Positions 1 through 11,834 of a stretch of DNA of 64,000 bases are shown in pieces. Numbering within the stretch: the stretch's first letter is position 1; each line of letters begins with the position of its first letter. Origin of the DNA: Chrysomallon squamiferum (taxonomy: Eukaryota > Mollusca > Gastropoda > Neomphalida > Peltospiridae). The translations under genes and the position numbers were made by a program. The notes beneath the pieces are model-generated. The model did no database searches. It was given only the letters and a program-made list of their open reading frames with translations, and had not been told where the DNA came from. Where the stretch lies: NCBI GenBank assembly GCA_012295275.1, contig CM022679.1, positions 18,910,842 through 18,974,841 on the forward strand, read 5' to 3'.

Positions 1-312
1 TTTTTCTACATTTAAATATAATTTTAAAAAAGAAAAAAGTTACAGTTTATTTGCAGACCTGAAATCTTAAACATTTTCAACAAGTCAAGTGTTTAAATGG
101 AATATTATTCAGGGGGTGGGAAGAGATTAAATATCTATTTATTTATTATCACAAAATATTTCTGTCCCTAATGGAATCTACCACAGTTTGAACTATGGAT
201 GTATTGTTATGAACAAAAATTAATGAATATCACGTTTAAGTAATTGTTTTGACTGTTATAAAGACAGTAAATGCTAGAACTGAATAAAAACAGAAATAAA
301 AAAGTAATAAAC
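1..312. other. Calpain intron, window edge
   Basis: This is AT-rich intron sequence to the left of calpain exon 9. I see no coding exon in it. Confidence 0.6.
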
Positions 313-406
313 CTGTTCACTAGCAATTTCAGAAGAAAGAGCATCAGGGCATAAATGACACATCTCAACCTGGTCAAAGTTTTCCTGAAAATCTTCCAGT
401 TCCATC
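313..406 (-). CDS. Calpain exon 9 (end of PC2)
   Basis: It encodes [19 protein letters not shown] then PDALSSE, the end of the protease core. The donor is GTTTAT, which fits the weaker GT consensus. The next exon, expected to begin domain III, is not in the window. Confidence 0.9.
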
Positions 407-1080
407 CTAAAATAACAAGAATAATAGTTTAATAAATTCGTTCAAGAAAAAAAATAAAGAAAAGTATCAAAGAAGAAGAAAAGAAAAAAGAAATCATATC
501 AAAACAATATTGACTAGTTGGTAAATATATGACAGAGTTCAGTATTTGTTTAAAATGTAAACTGATATTACAACACTGTGTAAAAGGTGTCCAAACATTT
601 TAATATTATGCATAAATTGCAAAATTAAAAGAAATTTTGAAAAATAAATTATAATGATGCAAGATTAAACTATTGCTTAAAGGGATTAATTCTAATATGT
701 TTGACTCGTAATAACTATCTAAAACCAAAAAATCAAATAAAAATAATAATAATAATAATAAAAAAATAAATAAATAAATAAATAAAATCTCATTTAACAT
801 TTCTTACCAAAATTCTCCATTAGGAATGTTTGAATGATCTACTGCTACGCTGTCAGAATGACGAAGATGGCGCCATTCAGGAGATCTGGAATAATAATAA
901 TAATGATGACGATGACAACAATAACAACAAAGCATCATAAACAACAAAAGTAAAACAAATAGTAAAAATAATTTGTCAGCTCCATACACCTTTTTATTAA
1001 CCAGCTTGAAGTAAAATAAACAAACATACAAACAAACAAACAAATAAACAAATAAATAATAAAAATAATAATAATAATAA

Positions 1081-1140
<60 letters not shown>

Positions 1141-2112
1141 TTGGTTATGATGACCATGATGCTGATAGTTACAAACAAAACTGAAAGTAGATAATGATAT
1201 GTTTGTGCATGTTTGTTAACTCTATGTGCAAATTTACATAATTTGAATTGACCATACTTGTTACTTATGTGTGACTATGTGTACTTTGTCGGGAATATCT
1301 ATATATGTTTGCTTTTATGTATGAGTGTAAAAATAAGTTTTTACAGGCATTATCAATTTATATGACTCTGTTACCACAATTATATTTACCCATCACTCCA
1401 AGCTCCATTCCATTCACCTTTACCCCAAGGATTTCTTAGACGTATAAGCATTTTTTTTTGGCCTCTTATATGCACCTGCACAATAAACAAGTAACAAAAT
1501 ATTATTTATATACTGAAATTCTATTACATATATATGTATATATTCAAAATTAATAATGCATATTAATTCACAAAACATTTTAAATTTGTCTTGTTTTCTC
1601 AACTTCTGTTTGATTTGCACATCAAAAAAGAGAAATAGATACTTTTTTTTTTTTTGCTTCATGTTATAGACTCTTAATTACAATTTGTTTTAAGAAACAT
1701 CGTCACAGTAAAAATAAATGAAAAGAAATACAATATCAACACAGACCCACTCACACCTACACCAAAAAGAAAGAAAAAAAGAAAGAAAGAAAGAAAAATT
1801 GTTCAAACAGTATAAAGATAACAAAGATATAAACAAAAAAACAAATAATAATAATTAAAAAAAAAAAAAAAAAAAAAAGAAGTAAATTATATATATATAT
1901 CTATCTTCAAACTTTTGACTATCCCCATCCTCCTTTTTTTTTTGATCTGCCCCTGAGTATCTACCTCTTTGATGTCGACGATACTGTATGCATGACCTTC
2001 GTACAGACCATTATGTCGTTGTGTCTCTCGTGATGTAGCTCCAGGTCTACTCTGTTTAATGAAATTAAAAATGAAAATGTTCAATTCTTTTTTTCTTTTA
2101 AAATTCAGTTGC

Positions 2113-2174
<62 letters not shown>

Positions 2175-2304
2175 ATCATTATCATCATCATCATTAGTGG
2201 TAGTAGTAGCAGTAACATTGATAATAGAAGTAAATGCTGTAGTAGTAGCTGTTGTTGTATAAATTGAACTTTAACCTCAAAACCTGAAACCAGATTTTAC
2301 TTTA

Positions 2305-2335
<31 letters not shown>

Positions 2336-3877
2336 ATCTGTAACAATGCCCCTGCTATTTGTTTGTGAAGAACAAATAGCAAAAATACATACAAAAATAG
2401 CTCCTCCCATCAGGGTATTCATCTTCTTACATGTCAACAGTGTACTTTGGAGTTTTTCTAAAGCCATTTCATTATTCAATTCGATAAATTCTGAAATACC
2501 CCCAGTCATATCAACAAGGGCCTGACTTATCCGCCCTCCATCGATGGCTTCGTAACATCCGTACAGTCTGTAGAAATTAAACATTTAAATAAAATCATAT
2601 ATCCGAAAGGTTGTAAGCAGAAAGATAAAGTAAGAAGAAGAAGAAAGAAACAACTATATCAAATTAAATACTGTGGTATCTTGACTTTCGAGTATCTCAA
2701 TTTGTTCGTATATCAAATCAATTTTCCCAACTGAAATGAATTGAAATACCATTAATCTGTTCCAGCTCCACAAAAGCAACCCCAATTTTCTTTTTGTAAT
2801 GTGTTTTTAAATAAGAAAAATATTTTTATAAATGACAAATATTGAAAATAAAAACAAAATAAAAGAGAATGTAAAGAAATAAATTGGTTTTGCAAAGTGT
2901 ATTTATCTTGGAGATCAGACAAATTATTTAAATGTCTTTGGCTGGAGTAGACTTTATCGACTCCTTTAGCTTCAGTATGGTACATATCGTAGAAGTACTA
3001 CCCTCATACTGCCTAGCCAAGTTGACTACTTGCACACCTTGCTGTCCTTTGCACTTACTTTCTTTGGATCCATGGCCAGAAAAAAGAAATTTGGCAAAAT
3101 ACTGCACAAAACTCAAGCACAACACAACAGAGATGCTTCCACAGCAAGGTAACTATGTGAAGTAAACGAGTGAGATGTGGGATGCTGGCTGGATGTTGTG
3201 CCAAGTAGCAGCAGTGTATCTGAAGCTTGCTCGTAACTCGGATTTTGGCTCACAACTCAAAGCAAAAATCGACCGGGCAACTGCTTGTAATTTGAAAAAC
3301 ACGTAAATTGGGGCACTTATAAGTTGAGGTACCACTGTATATTTTTGGTATTTCGAGAGAATCTAAACTGTTGTATATTTTGGTATAAATCTGTAACTGG
3401 AAATACTTTCAGACATGAAAATTATATTATAAAGAACATGACATAAAATATGCACTTTTTCTACTGTGAAATTATTCGAAATTTCATCCTTACTTTGCAT
3501 ATGCCTTTTCCAAAAGCGGGCACCAAAACTCATTTTTTTCTTTTCTGTTAGCTGTGTATATCAGCTCTCCATATCGTGTTGGCAACAAATCATCCACTAT
3601 CACTTCTATCCACTTTCCATATTGCCAGAAACGAAATCTAAAGATGCCTAATAAAACAAACACACACACATAAATAATCAAATAAATGAACAATGAATGA
3701 ATGAATAAAAATGATATCTATTATATTATGTGTGACTGTCATTTGGATTGATTTGAGGAAAACTTAGTTTGTTAATCTTCAAACCAGCCAAAAATAACAA
3801 TATTAATTAACTGAACAAAACAAAAATGAAAAAAAATAACATTAATAATAATAATGATAACATTAATAATAATAATG

Positions 3878-3942
<65 letters not shown>

Positions 3943-6900
3943 CCGTAATTGGTGCAGGAATAAATTTTCAAAATGTGGAACAAAAAGTTAAAAATACATA
4001 TTATAAAAATAATTATGGTAATGTGACTTATGAGCCTCATTTAATATACATCTATATTTAAATCTTGTTTCTGAAAAAAACTAATAAAGTTACCTGGTGA
4101 GTGTTGGTGCACCCACTTCGTTATTTCTAGCTAACATGGGACTAAAACTTGAAAAACAAGTTTTGGCTAACAGTTCAGCTTTAAGAAGAAACAGGTCAAA
4201 TCATTTTAAACATATAACAGATATTTCGAAATTTCAGTAATGTAAGAAGGTTGGTTGGAAATTACCCATACCTGTGTCAAACTACTGGTGCAAGAGGAGA
4301 CACATACCTGCATAACTGCTGTCAAATTCTTGATTCAGAGGGACAACTCTCTCAAACAATTTCCAGTTACTTGCTGCCAGCGTGACTGCTCCAGCAACAA
4401 ACCAACAGTTACCTGAATAAAACAAATGATACTGTGTGTTTTACACCATTAACAAAGAAGAGATATTATCTGTGCCTGTCTAAGATGTAACCGTAAAATA
4501 TTTGCAATAGATCTCTTTGATCATTATTGGACTAACCATTTGTGATACAAAAAAATAACAATAGCCATAACAATTCAGATGAGATAACAAATGCTACAGA
4601 AACTGGTAATCATCTATTTTTATTTATTTATTTTACTTATATATTTATTTTTTTATTATTATTATTATTTTTCTCTGTCACAGTCATGAACTTAGTCGTA
4701 TACCTGTTTTATTATGTAAGTCTACAAATAATGCAATATTGAAATGTGAAAAAAAGAAAATAAATAATAATAATAAAATAATTTAAAAAAAATAAATAAA
4801 TAAAAAGAAAATAATAATAATAAAAATAAAGGGTAAGAAAATATTATTTCTGATATTTCAGAACCTGGTAAGATAAAACCTATCGTGGTCAGGCAAACAA
4901 CTTGTTTTATTTTATTTTGAAATATCTCTAGGGTTGAACAAGTAAGTAATATCTGTCTGACTCTGTAGATGCGTTTGTATGTGTCTTAATTGATGTACTT
5001 TTGTTAAACAGTATTCTGTCCACAATTTGAAAGCACATTCAGTCACACTTTACACATGAAATGTCCCAGAAAGCACTCCAAGGCAAGCAGACAAGTATAT
5101 ATCTATGTATGTGTCTGTGTATGTACGTTTATGAATATATGTGTATGTATGTATATGTTTATGTATGTATGCATATGTTTATGGAGGTAGGTAGGTCGTG
5201 TATCCATACTGAATTTATTAAAACAAATTTTAAATTAGATGCATATTAATATGGCTATGTATATATTTTTTTGTTTTAATTACGTTAATTACTATTAAAC
5301 AGATACCAAATGCGTTTTAATAATAGATACCCAGCTTCATCAATCACAGAAAAAAGGATACACAATGTCTAACTGCAGTAAACAAAACATAGGTTTATTA
5401 TTATTATTTTCCGTTTTTGTGTGTGTGGTTTTTTCTTTTTGCTTTTTATTTTTTTAAATGTTAAAATTACATTTCTTATAAAAAACAGGCAATTTTCAAA
5501 CATACAAAGCTTCTTTAATAGTATTTGTTTCACAGTAAATGTAACTTGCTTTTCTTCATCATGCAGTCGTTAAATATCTTGTCCTTTATCTAGCTTTTTG
5601 TTTCTATCATCAACATTAAATATACTGAAGAAAACAATACCGACTCTAATCTTAACAATCTTTCAGTATTAAAATACATTTTTGTAAAATAACGACGGAC
5701 ACATTTATGGGTACATTATAATGGATGGAAATCACAAAATTACCATCACTAGTAAGTTTCACTGTCTCCCTCACATATTTAGTGTTCTGTCTATATACTC
5801 ATACATGCATCCCTGCGCGAAGAGTGTGAATGTTTTTGTTAACTGACACGAGAAAATGATACTAGTTTAATATCTAACCAGAGATAACTTGGTATGTTTC
5901 AGACCACATGTGAAATTTTTCTTTACCAAGTATTCACTAACAAAAAAATTAATTAATAATAAATAATAAATAATAACAACAACAACAACAATAATAATAA
6001 ATAAATATAAAAATAAAAATAAAAAGATACCCCCCCAAAAAATTAATAATAAGAAACAAAAGTGTAAAGTATCAGTACAAATTCAAATTCCGTGGACACA
6101 CATGATATATCAATCCCTATATATAAATTTTGTTCTTTAAGATAGTTGCTTAAGACGATTACATTTATTTGTTTGTTATCATCATCATCTTCATCACCAT
6201 CTTCATAAAATCATTATCAGAATTACTGTTAGCATTTAAAATTCACTTGTCACATAAAATCAATATGTATTGCTTAAGTCCAAGAATCCAAGAATGTTGC
6301 CACTGTAATCTATAAAGCACTCAAGTAACTTCACATTACACTACATTACATGATTAGTTCTTGGCAAGAGCACCTTTGTACAGCAATATTTAAATCTGTG
6401 TGCCCAACAGTTCAAGGTTGGTTTTCAGACTGTAAATTACAACTTACCCAGTTCTCCTTGTTGCATATCATAATAACTTGCTCCACTAACAAGAAATCTG
6501 GCATTAGGGGTTATTTCCTGAAAGAAAGTTATTAGTGTGATTATTGTGTTAGAGAACAAGTGTGCTGACGTGTGTGTGTGTGCCTGTGTGTGTTTGTGTG
6601 AGAGTGTGTTTATATGTATGTCAAGGTGTTAAGACAAAAAATGAATTGCATGTAAATATGTTTTAAGTGATTGTGTGAGTGCCCAATTGTGTCTATGAAT
6701 ATTTGTGTTTCTTGTGTGTGTATGTTTGTATGTGTGTGTAGCTGTGTGTATATCTGTGTATTATTGTGTGTGTATGATGAATAAATGAATTCAGTGGTAT
6801 GCATCTTTGTATTAAAATGCAAACTGTGTCCTGAAGCTGAATTTCTTCATTAATGGTCTATAGGGCAGAACATTTTTCAGTTTGGTTTTGATATTTTAAC

Positions 6901-7390
6901 AATGTCCTGAAATTTTATTAAATGAATTTTGACTAGATATTTATCAAGGAGGAATATATCTATCTATCTATATATCTATCTATCTATCTATCTATCTATA
7001 AGCAATAATATAAATATAAATAAAAAAGAAATAAATTTAAATATTAATATAAGAAAGATTCCAGCATATATCATTTCAGGAAACTGATTATGTAATTGTG
7101 AGATGAAAATGTATTAAACTTTAGGTTATTCACAGGTTATGCATATAATTTGCTGCATAATTAAAAATAAAATAAAATAAGTGTGTTAGTGTATATATAT
7201 ATATATATATGTGCATATATATACAAACACACATATATATATAAGAAACGTGTAACATATATCTTTACCAAACAGATTTATTTCTTTTATATTCTTATTA
7301 TGTAATAATAGATTTATGGATTTATATTTGTTGTTTTTCTTCCACCCCTCCCCCCCAAACCTCCCCACCTTAAGCTGTAACGCCATTCTA

Positions 7391-7423
<33 letters not shown>

Positions 7424-8795
7424 TACATATATACACACACACTCACACACATACACACATTTAAATAAAAATAAATAATATAAATAAAAAGGAAATAAAA
7501 TGATACACAATAAAACATTTTTAAAAAATTAAAAAATATATTGATCTTCAACTTTATTCAGATTACAAAAAATAAAAATCCTTTCATATAATTATCATGC
7601 GCTTATTTAGCATTCTATTTCACAGCAGAAAGCTAAAACATTTTGAAGTTTATTAACAAAGGAAAAGTGAAATTTCACGCTTCAGTTCTTATCTAGGCAA
7701 TACACTTTTAAAACGCATTTAAGGAGGAGAGAGAAAAGATATCAGACAACAAAAAAAAAAAATAAGAATTAAAATATAAGAACATGGTAATATAATGCGC
7801 TGGACTTGTTAATTGCTTCAAAAATTAACTCAGTGCAGTGCAAACAGAAATATGGTAATTTAGAAATAACTACAGAATTATTTATGAATTCGAAATGTTA
7901 CAACAGTAATTATTTTATTTCGTGGCATTTATACAGTGAACAACAGACTACAAATAAATAAAGAAATAAATTCCACAAAACAAGATGGCTCTATGAGTCA
8001 TATTTATTTATTTATTTATTTAATTATTTTACTATGCACTTCAGATCTGTGCCATTTAATCCGAGTTTAAGCAAACAACAGCAGGTGAGAGCTAAAAATA
8101 TGCTGGGAAGCAAATCCTTTTTTTTATTTTTATTTTACACACTTGACTGAATTTAAATAAAACACTTTCATACGTGCACAAGGAATGCAACAAAACCATG
8201 TTACAAGATAAGTTATTTGATCGTAGTTTTGTGATTATATAATTCCGTGTATTTTGTGTTATAATATAGTCCATATCTTAATAACAGAACAGCTGTTACA
8301 TCTGATTTTATTATGGATTCGTTGTCCAGATCTATGATTTGCTATTTTCAGAAATAGTCTGCTTTATTCAAGTTTATAGAATTTGTATTTCAGACCGGGC
8401 AGACGTTTATTTTTCCTTTTGTTTTTCCTTTTTTTTTTCTCTCTCTCTCTATTTTCTTTATGAAGAAACTCGTTTCATTATATTACTGAATATTCGTTAC
8501 TGTTGTTGTTGTTGTTGTTGTTGTTGTTATTATTATTATTATTATTTGTTTTATTATAAGCAGCTGATATGTCAAAAATTTTAATTATTATTTTTTCTTC
8601 TCCACTTTAACTATAATTAGCATGCGGTCCTAATATAGTCAACAACTAATAGCTTACCCTGGGTCGTTTCCACGAGATACTCGGCGATCCGTCCCCGCTG
8701 AAATACAAGGCTCTGGAATCCGCTGGAAAATCGGGATCCTCGAATAATCTCTTCGATTTCAAAATCTTAGCTTTCCTAACCTTAAAATCCTCCAT
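313..8795 (-). CDS. Calpain-family cysteine protease, N-terminal part (9 exons, continues past left edge)
   Basis: Calpains are cytosolic, Ca2+-activated cysteine proteases that cut selected substrates. The exons in order of translation are 8659-8795, 6448-6517, 4308-4412, 3494-3647, 2393-2567, 1965-2051, 1390-1475, 808-885 and 313-406. Their phases join to about 350 residues covering all of protease cores PC1 and PC2. Visible motifs are FEDPDFPAD and WKRP near the start, QQGELGNCWF with catalytic Cys72, [37 protein letters not shown] with catalytic His234, LRNPWG with catalytic Asn258, and PNGEFWM. The 24-residue His-Asn spacing is that of classical calpains. The ending [12 protein letters not shown] matches the PC2/domain III boundary. 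Domain III and any EF-hand or C2 domain would lie left of the window, so the subtype is open. GNCWF recalls CAPN5, while the PC2 end recalls classical calpains. The start at 8795 is the first Met; a possible acceptor just upstream allows an earlier coding exon. Confidence 0.95.
808..885 (-). CDS. Calpain exon 8 (PC2)
   Basis: It encodes [15 protein letters not shown]... and IPNGEFW, the segment after the catalytic Asn. The acceptor TTCCAG lies beside a short AAT array and the donor is GTAAGA. Confidence 0.92.
1067..1140. repeat. (AAT)n microsatellite
   Basis: The array is near-perfect and lies in the intron between calpain exons 7 and 8. Confidence 0.9.
1390..1475 (-). CDS. Calpain exon 7 (catalytic Asn)
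   Basis: It encodes [18 protein letters not shown] then EWNGAWSDG. The Asn of NPWG completes the triad. The acceptor is TGTGCAG and the exit phase is 2. Confidence 0.94.
1965..2051 (-). CDS. Calpain exon 6 (catalytic His)
   Basis: It encodes ...[21 protein letters not shown] carries the catalytic histidine. The exon is 87 nt, phase 0 at both ends, with acceptor AAACAG and donor GTAGAT. Confidence 0.93.
2116..2168. repeat. (TTA)n microsatellite
   Basis: The array is perfect and lies in a calpain intron. Confidence 0.9.
2393..2567 (-). CDS. Calpain exon 5 (PC1/PC2 junction)
   Basis: It encodes [23 protein letters not shown] and LMGGAIF, matching the calpain GCYEALDGG and VDFTGGVSE blocks. 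A GTAAGA inside the exon (ACATGTAAGA) looks like a donor, but reading through preserves the conserved LMGGAI segment. The chosen donor is GTATGT. Confidence 0.92.
2671..3338 (-). mobile_element. Pogo/Tigger-like DNA transposon remnant, copy 1
   Basis: The copy has imperfect terminal inverted repeats related to CAGTGGTACCTCGACTTAC and a flanking TA at each side, as expected for Tc1/mariner-superfamily (pogo/Tigger) insertions. The minus strand encodes a broken transposase N-terminus (about 2928-3125) with [20 protein letters not shown] and KESIK, resembling the CENP-B-type helix-turn-helix of Tigger transposases. The catalytic region is absent, so it cannot move on its own. It sits in the calpain intron between exons 4 and 5. 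Copies lie at 17360-17578 and 36985-37478. Confidence 0.8.
3494..3647 (-). CDS. Calpain exon 4 (PC1)
   Basis: It encodes [20 protein letters not shown] followed by LLPT, then [14 protein letters not shown], which are canonical PC1 blocks. The acceptor is TTATTAG, the donor GTAAGG, and the exit phase is 2. Confidence 0.95.
3841..3942. repeat. (AAT)n microsatellite
   Basis: The array has a few AATGAT interruptions at its left end and lies in a calpain intron. Confidence 0.9.
4308..4412 (-). CDS. Calpain exon 3 (catalytic Cys)
   Basis: It encodes [20 protein letters not shown]..., with the catalytic Cys in GNCW. The second motif residue is Asn rather than the commoner Asp, as in CAPN5-type calpains. 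The length of 105 nt keeps phase 1 at both ends. Confidence 0.95.
6448..6517 (-). CDS. Calpain exon 2 (approach to active site)
   Basis: It encodes [20 protein letters not shown] then GELG, reading directly into the active-site cysteine on the next exon. The acceptor is TTTCAG and the donor GTAAGT. It enters in phase 0 and leaves in phase 1. Confidence 0.93.
6958..7000. repeat. (TATC)n microsatellite
   Basis: TATC units carry one TATATC interruption. The array lies in the intron between calpain exons 1 and 2. Confidence 0.85.
8659..8795 (-). CDS. Calpain exon 1 (N-terminal lead-in)
   Basis: The exon encodes [10 protein letters not shown]..., then [17 protein letters not shown] and SWKRPR, the conserved lead-in to PC1. 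The donor is GTAAGC on the minus strand. Upstream of the Met the frame stays open to a plausible acceptor (CAAACAG, preceded by a T-rich stretch near 8835-8850), so a further 5' coding exon is possible. My read of this exon carries a one-base uncertainty. Confidence 0.85.
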
Positions 8796-9339
8796 TCTCC
8801 TTCGAATCCTTTTCACCTGTTTGTTTTAGTTTTAAAAGAAAAAGCAAACGACTAATTCGTGCCGCGCGAAAATCAATAAGACCAGTGAAGCGTACGTTGT
8901 TCAGCATAAACAAGAAACGACACTACATACGCACTCATATGACTCCAATTATTTCGTTTATATCATTTCATTCGTTTATAGCATATTTCCGAAAAATACA
9001 TAAAACAAAAACGTGTTCCTTTTTGCTTATCCTTTTTATAATCAAGTATCAACTGTTTTAAAGTTAGTATTAAAGCACGCGTCATCTAGACCTCGATCAA
9101 CAGTGGATTTGTGACTCACTGTTTAAAGTATGTAGAGGACAAATGTCATTTTAACTTGAACGTTTGTTGATGTTTTAACGATATGGGCACAGTCAGTGGT
9201 CCCGTGTTTGAAACCGTAACGTGGAAACCCTGGATACTACCATCGTTAACTCCCAGTGACAAATAAATAAATCTGAATAAGATACTTAAACCGTTTATTG
9301 CATAACTGGCATGTATAAAGGGAAAAGACCTGACAATAT

Positions 9340-9505
9340 ATTACTACAACTACTACTACTACAATGACGACGATGACTACTCTGCTATTACTACTGTTGT
9401 TGCTGCTGCTGCTATTAAAACAACTACTACTACAACAAGTAGTACTAGAACTGCAACTATTATTACAACTACTTCTACTATTATTGCTACTACTACTTAC
9501 TACCT
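9340..9505. repeat. Degenerate ACT/CTG triplet stretch
   Basis: Mixed ACT, CTA, CTG and TTA triplets run for about 160 bases. The Leu-rich open frame here is an artefact of the repeat. Confidence 0.8.
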
Positions 9506-9943
9506 ATCTACCTAATTACCACCCAAAGTCAGAACCCAGTAAACGTATATTTGAGATGATAGAAATAGTTTCTGAAAATAATTATTCCATGTAACTTTTA
9601 TTTAGTTAGTTATTTTTAATACTGAAAGAAGTGGAGAGAGTCTAGAGAGAAAGTGCAGTTTCACAATACTGATACTTCTAATCAAATGTTTATTAATCTA
9701 AGGCATTGGTAATAGTAAATTAAGATTACGCCTGAATGTTACCACATATATTATAATATATTTTAAATAATTGTAAGAATCTTAAAATCCATACAGAATT
9801 GTTCCTTGCAAACGAAAACGCCTTTATCATACAAATCTCTTTGTTCACCTCTGGTGTCAGCTTCACGTTTACCTACATTTTATAAAGCAGCGAGAACATC
9901 TCGTCATTTGTCGTACCGACTAGATGCAGCAAACGAATTTCGT

Positions 9944-9967
9944 TGACGTCACACGTGTTTGACGTCA
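9944..9967. promoter_or_regulatory. CRE / E-box / CRE cluster
   Basis: Two perfect palindromic TGACGTCA sites (9944-9951 and 9960-9967) flank a CACGTG E-box at 9952-9957. TGACGTCA is the classical binding site of CREB/ATF bZIP proteins, and CACGTG that of bHLH-zipper and some bZIP proteins. The cluster lies about 1.15 kb upstream of the calpain start codon. Its assignment to that promoter is inference. Confidence 0.55.
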
Positions 9968-10721
9968 AACCTAATATATGTACGTAAGAGGTGGTTTGTT
10001 GCTTATTGTAAATTGTTGATCTTGGACATGATTAATTGCAGGAATAAATTTCCTCGTTTCTTTTATTGGACTCCATTTCGTCCAACCACTTTCTTTCAGT
10101 TCAGTTAACAAAAACTATGGAATCTGTAGCAAATTTTGTATAACAATTACCATCGAAAACGAATAGCTCATATATTCCCTGGAATTCCTCTCATCATTAT
10201 CTGTTAATAATAATAAATCATTATTTAATGCCTTAAACCACTGATAAACAAGCAAACAAATAAATAAATAGAAAAAAAAAAATGAAGGTAAGTCTTATAT
10301 GTCTCGTTAGAAACTACTTAATATATTTTAAATATTATTACGATTATATATTCTCCAAATATGAACAGTCAGTCCAATTCGAGTTGGTGAAATGTATCTG
10401 TTAGTGAGAACGCGCCTTAATGTGACATATCAGCAAATCTCATTGCAAACAGTAAAAAGATCGGTGCTTTTATTCTCGGAGCATTGAATTCTATTTATAA
10501 TTGTGCAGTTTGTTTGTTCTGCTGTATCGTGCAGTAGTATGCAATAACTATTATACATAGTGCATTTTATATTTGAGATACTTGACAATAATGAAAAATA
10601 TTTATTTTAAATAGTGGCAATAAATAAAGAAATTAATTAAAATAAAATAATTAAATGTAAAGAAAATCAACAACTTAAAAACAAATAAAACAAGACAAAA
10701 AAATAAAAAAAAATAAAATAA

Positions 10722-10722
<1 letters not shown>

Positions 10723-10770
<48 letters not shown>
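10723..10770. repeat. (AAT)n microsatellite
   Basis: The array is perfect, with a second short AAT run near 10867-10890. Confidence 0.9.
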
Positions 10771-11738
10771 TTTCCCCAAAATGTAACTGTAATTAGAGCG
10801 CCGAGAGCTGTCAGTATGTGTCACCTGACCATCAAGTGCTTGTAAAAGATCCAATACAGCTAATGGAAAATAATAATAATAATAATAATACACATTTTTC
10901 ATTCAGGACCAATAAATTTGGATATTGGTATTTACATGATCTAAAATTTATGTTCAGTTTAAAAATTTAGTTCTTTACTTATTCCGTTAATTTTTTTTTT
11001 CTTCTATTTATCTATACATATACTCAGTTAATAATTTTTCTAGTATTTTTTATTTTTTGTTTTTATTAAATTTGCAATGATTTTAACTGTTATTTAAAAA
11101 AAAAAAAATTTTTTTATCTTTGTTCTCTAATAAAACAATGAACAAATGCATTTTGTTTTAGTTTATTTATTATTATTATTATTTTATTTGTCCTTTTTAT
11201 TACTTTCTGTTTGGTTTTTATTTATTAATTAATTTGTAAGTATTACATTACTATTAGAATGACAGCATTCTCGAAGAGCCGAGCTAAAAAAACAACAAAT
11301 AACTCCCCTACCACCCAAAATTCAATGATGTTCATTAAAATAATACAGAAATTTGTTTACAATAAAGGGAAGTTACTCTTTGGCAACAGTTCTTAAAAGT
11401 GTATCGATTACTTACCTTGCTTATATTGGTTCGGAACTATATATATATATATATATATTTTTTTTTTCCATTATAAAATGATCATGCTGTTATTTACACC
11501 ACTTTAATTAAATCCAGGGCCTATGATAGGGGGGGGTCCAGCCGGTACTTTGTTCCGGTCCAAACAGCTAAGAAAGGTCCCACAGCATCCAATGCATGCA
11601 TTAACTGACTGTTTGTTATATCATGTCATATATGATTATGGAAATAAAGCATTTATGAGATTTTACATGTAGATTTACAATTATGAGATTTTAAAATAGT
11701 ATGTCAGTTTGCTAGTATTAAAACTGACATGACTAAAA

Positions 11739-11741
11739 ACA

Positions 11742-11831
<90 letters not shown>
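11739..11831. repeat. (CA)n-(GA)n compound microsatellite
   Basis: About ten CA units pass directly into about 36 perfect GA units. Confidence 0.95.
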
Positions 11832-11834
<3 letters not shown>

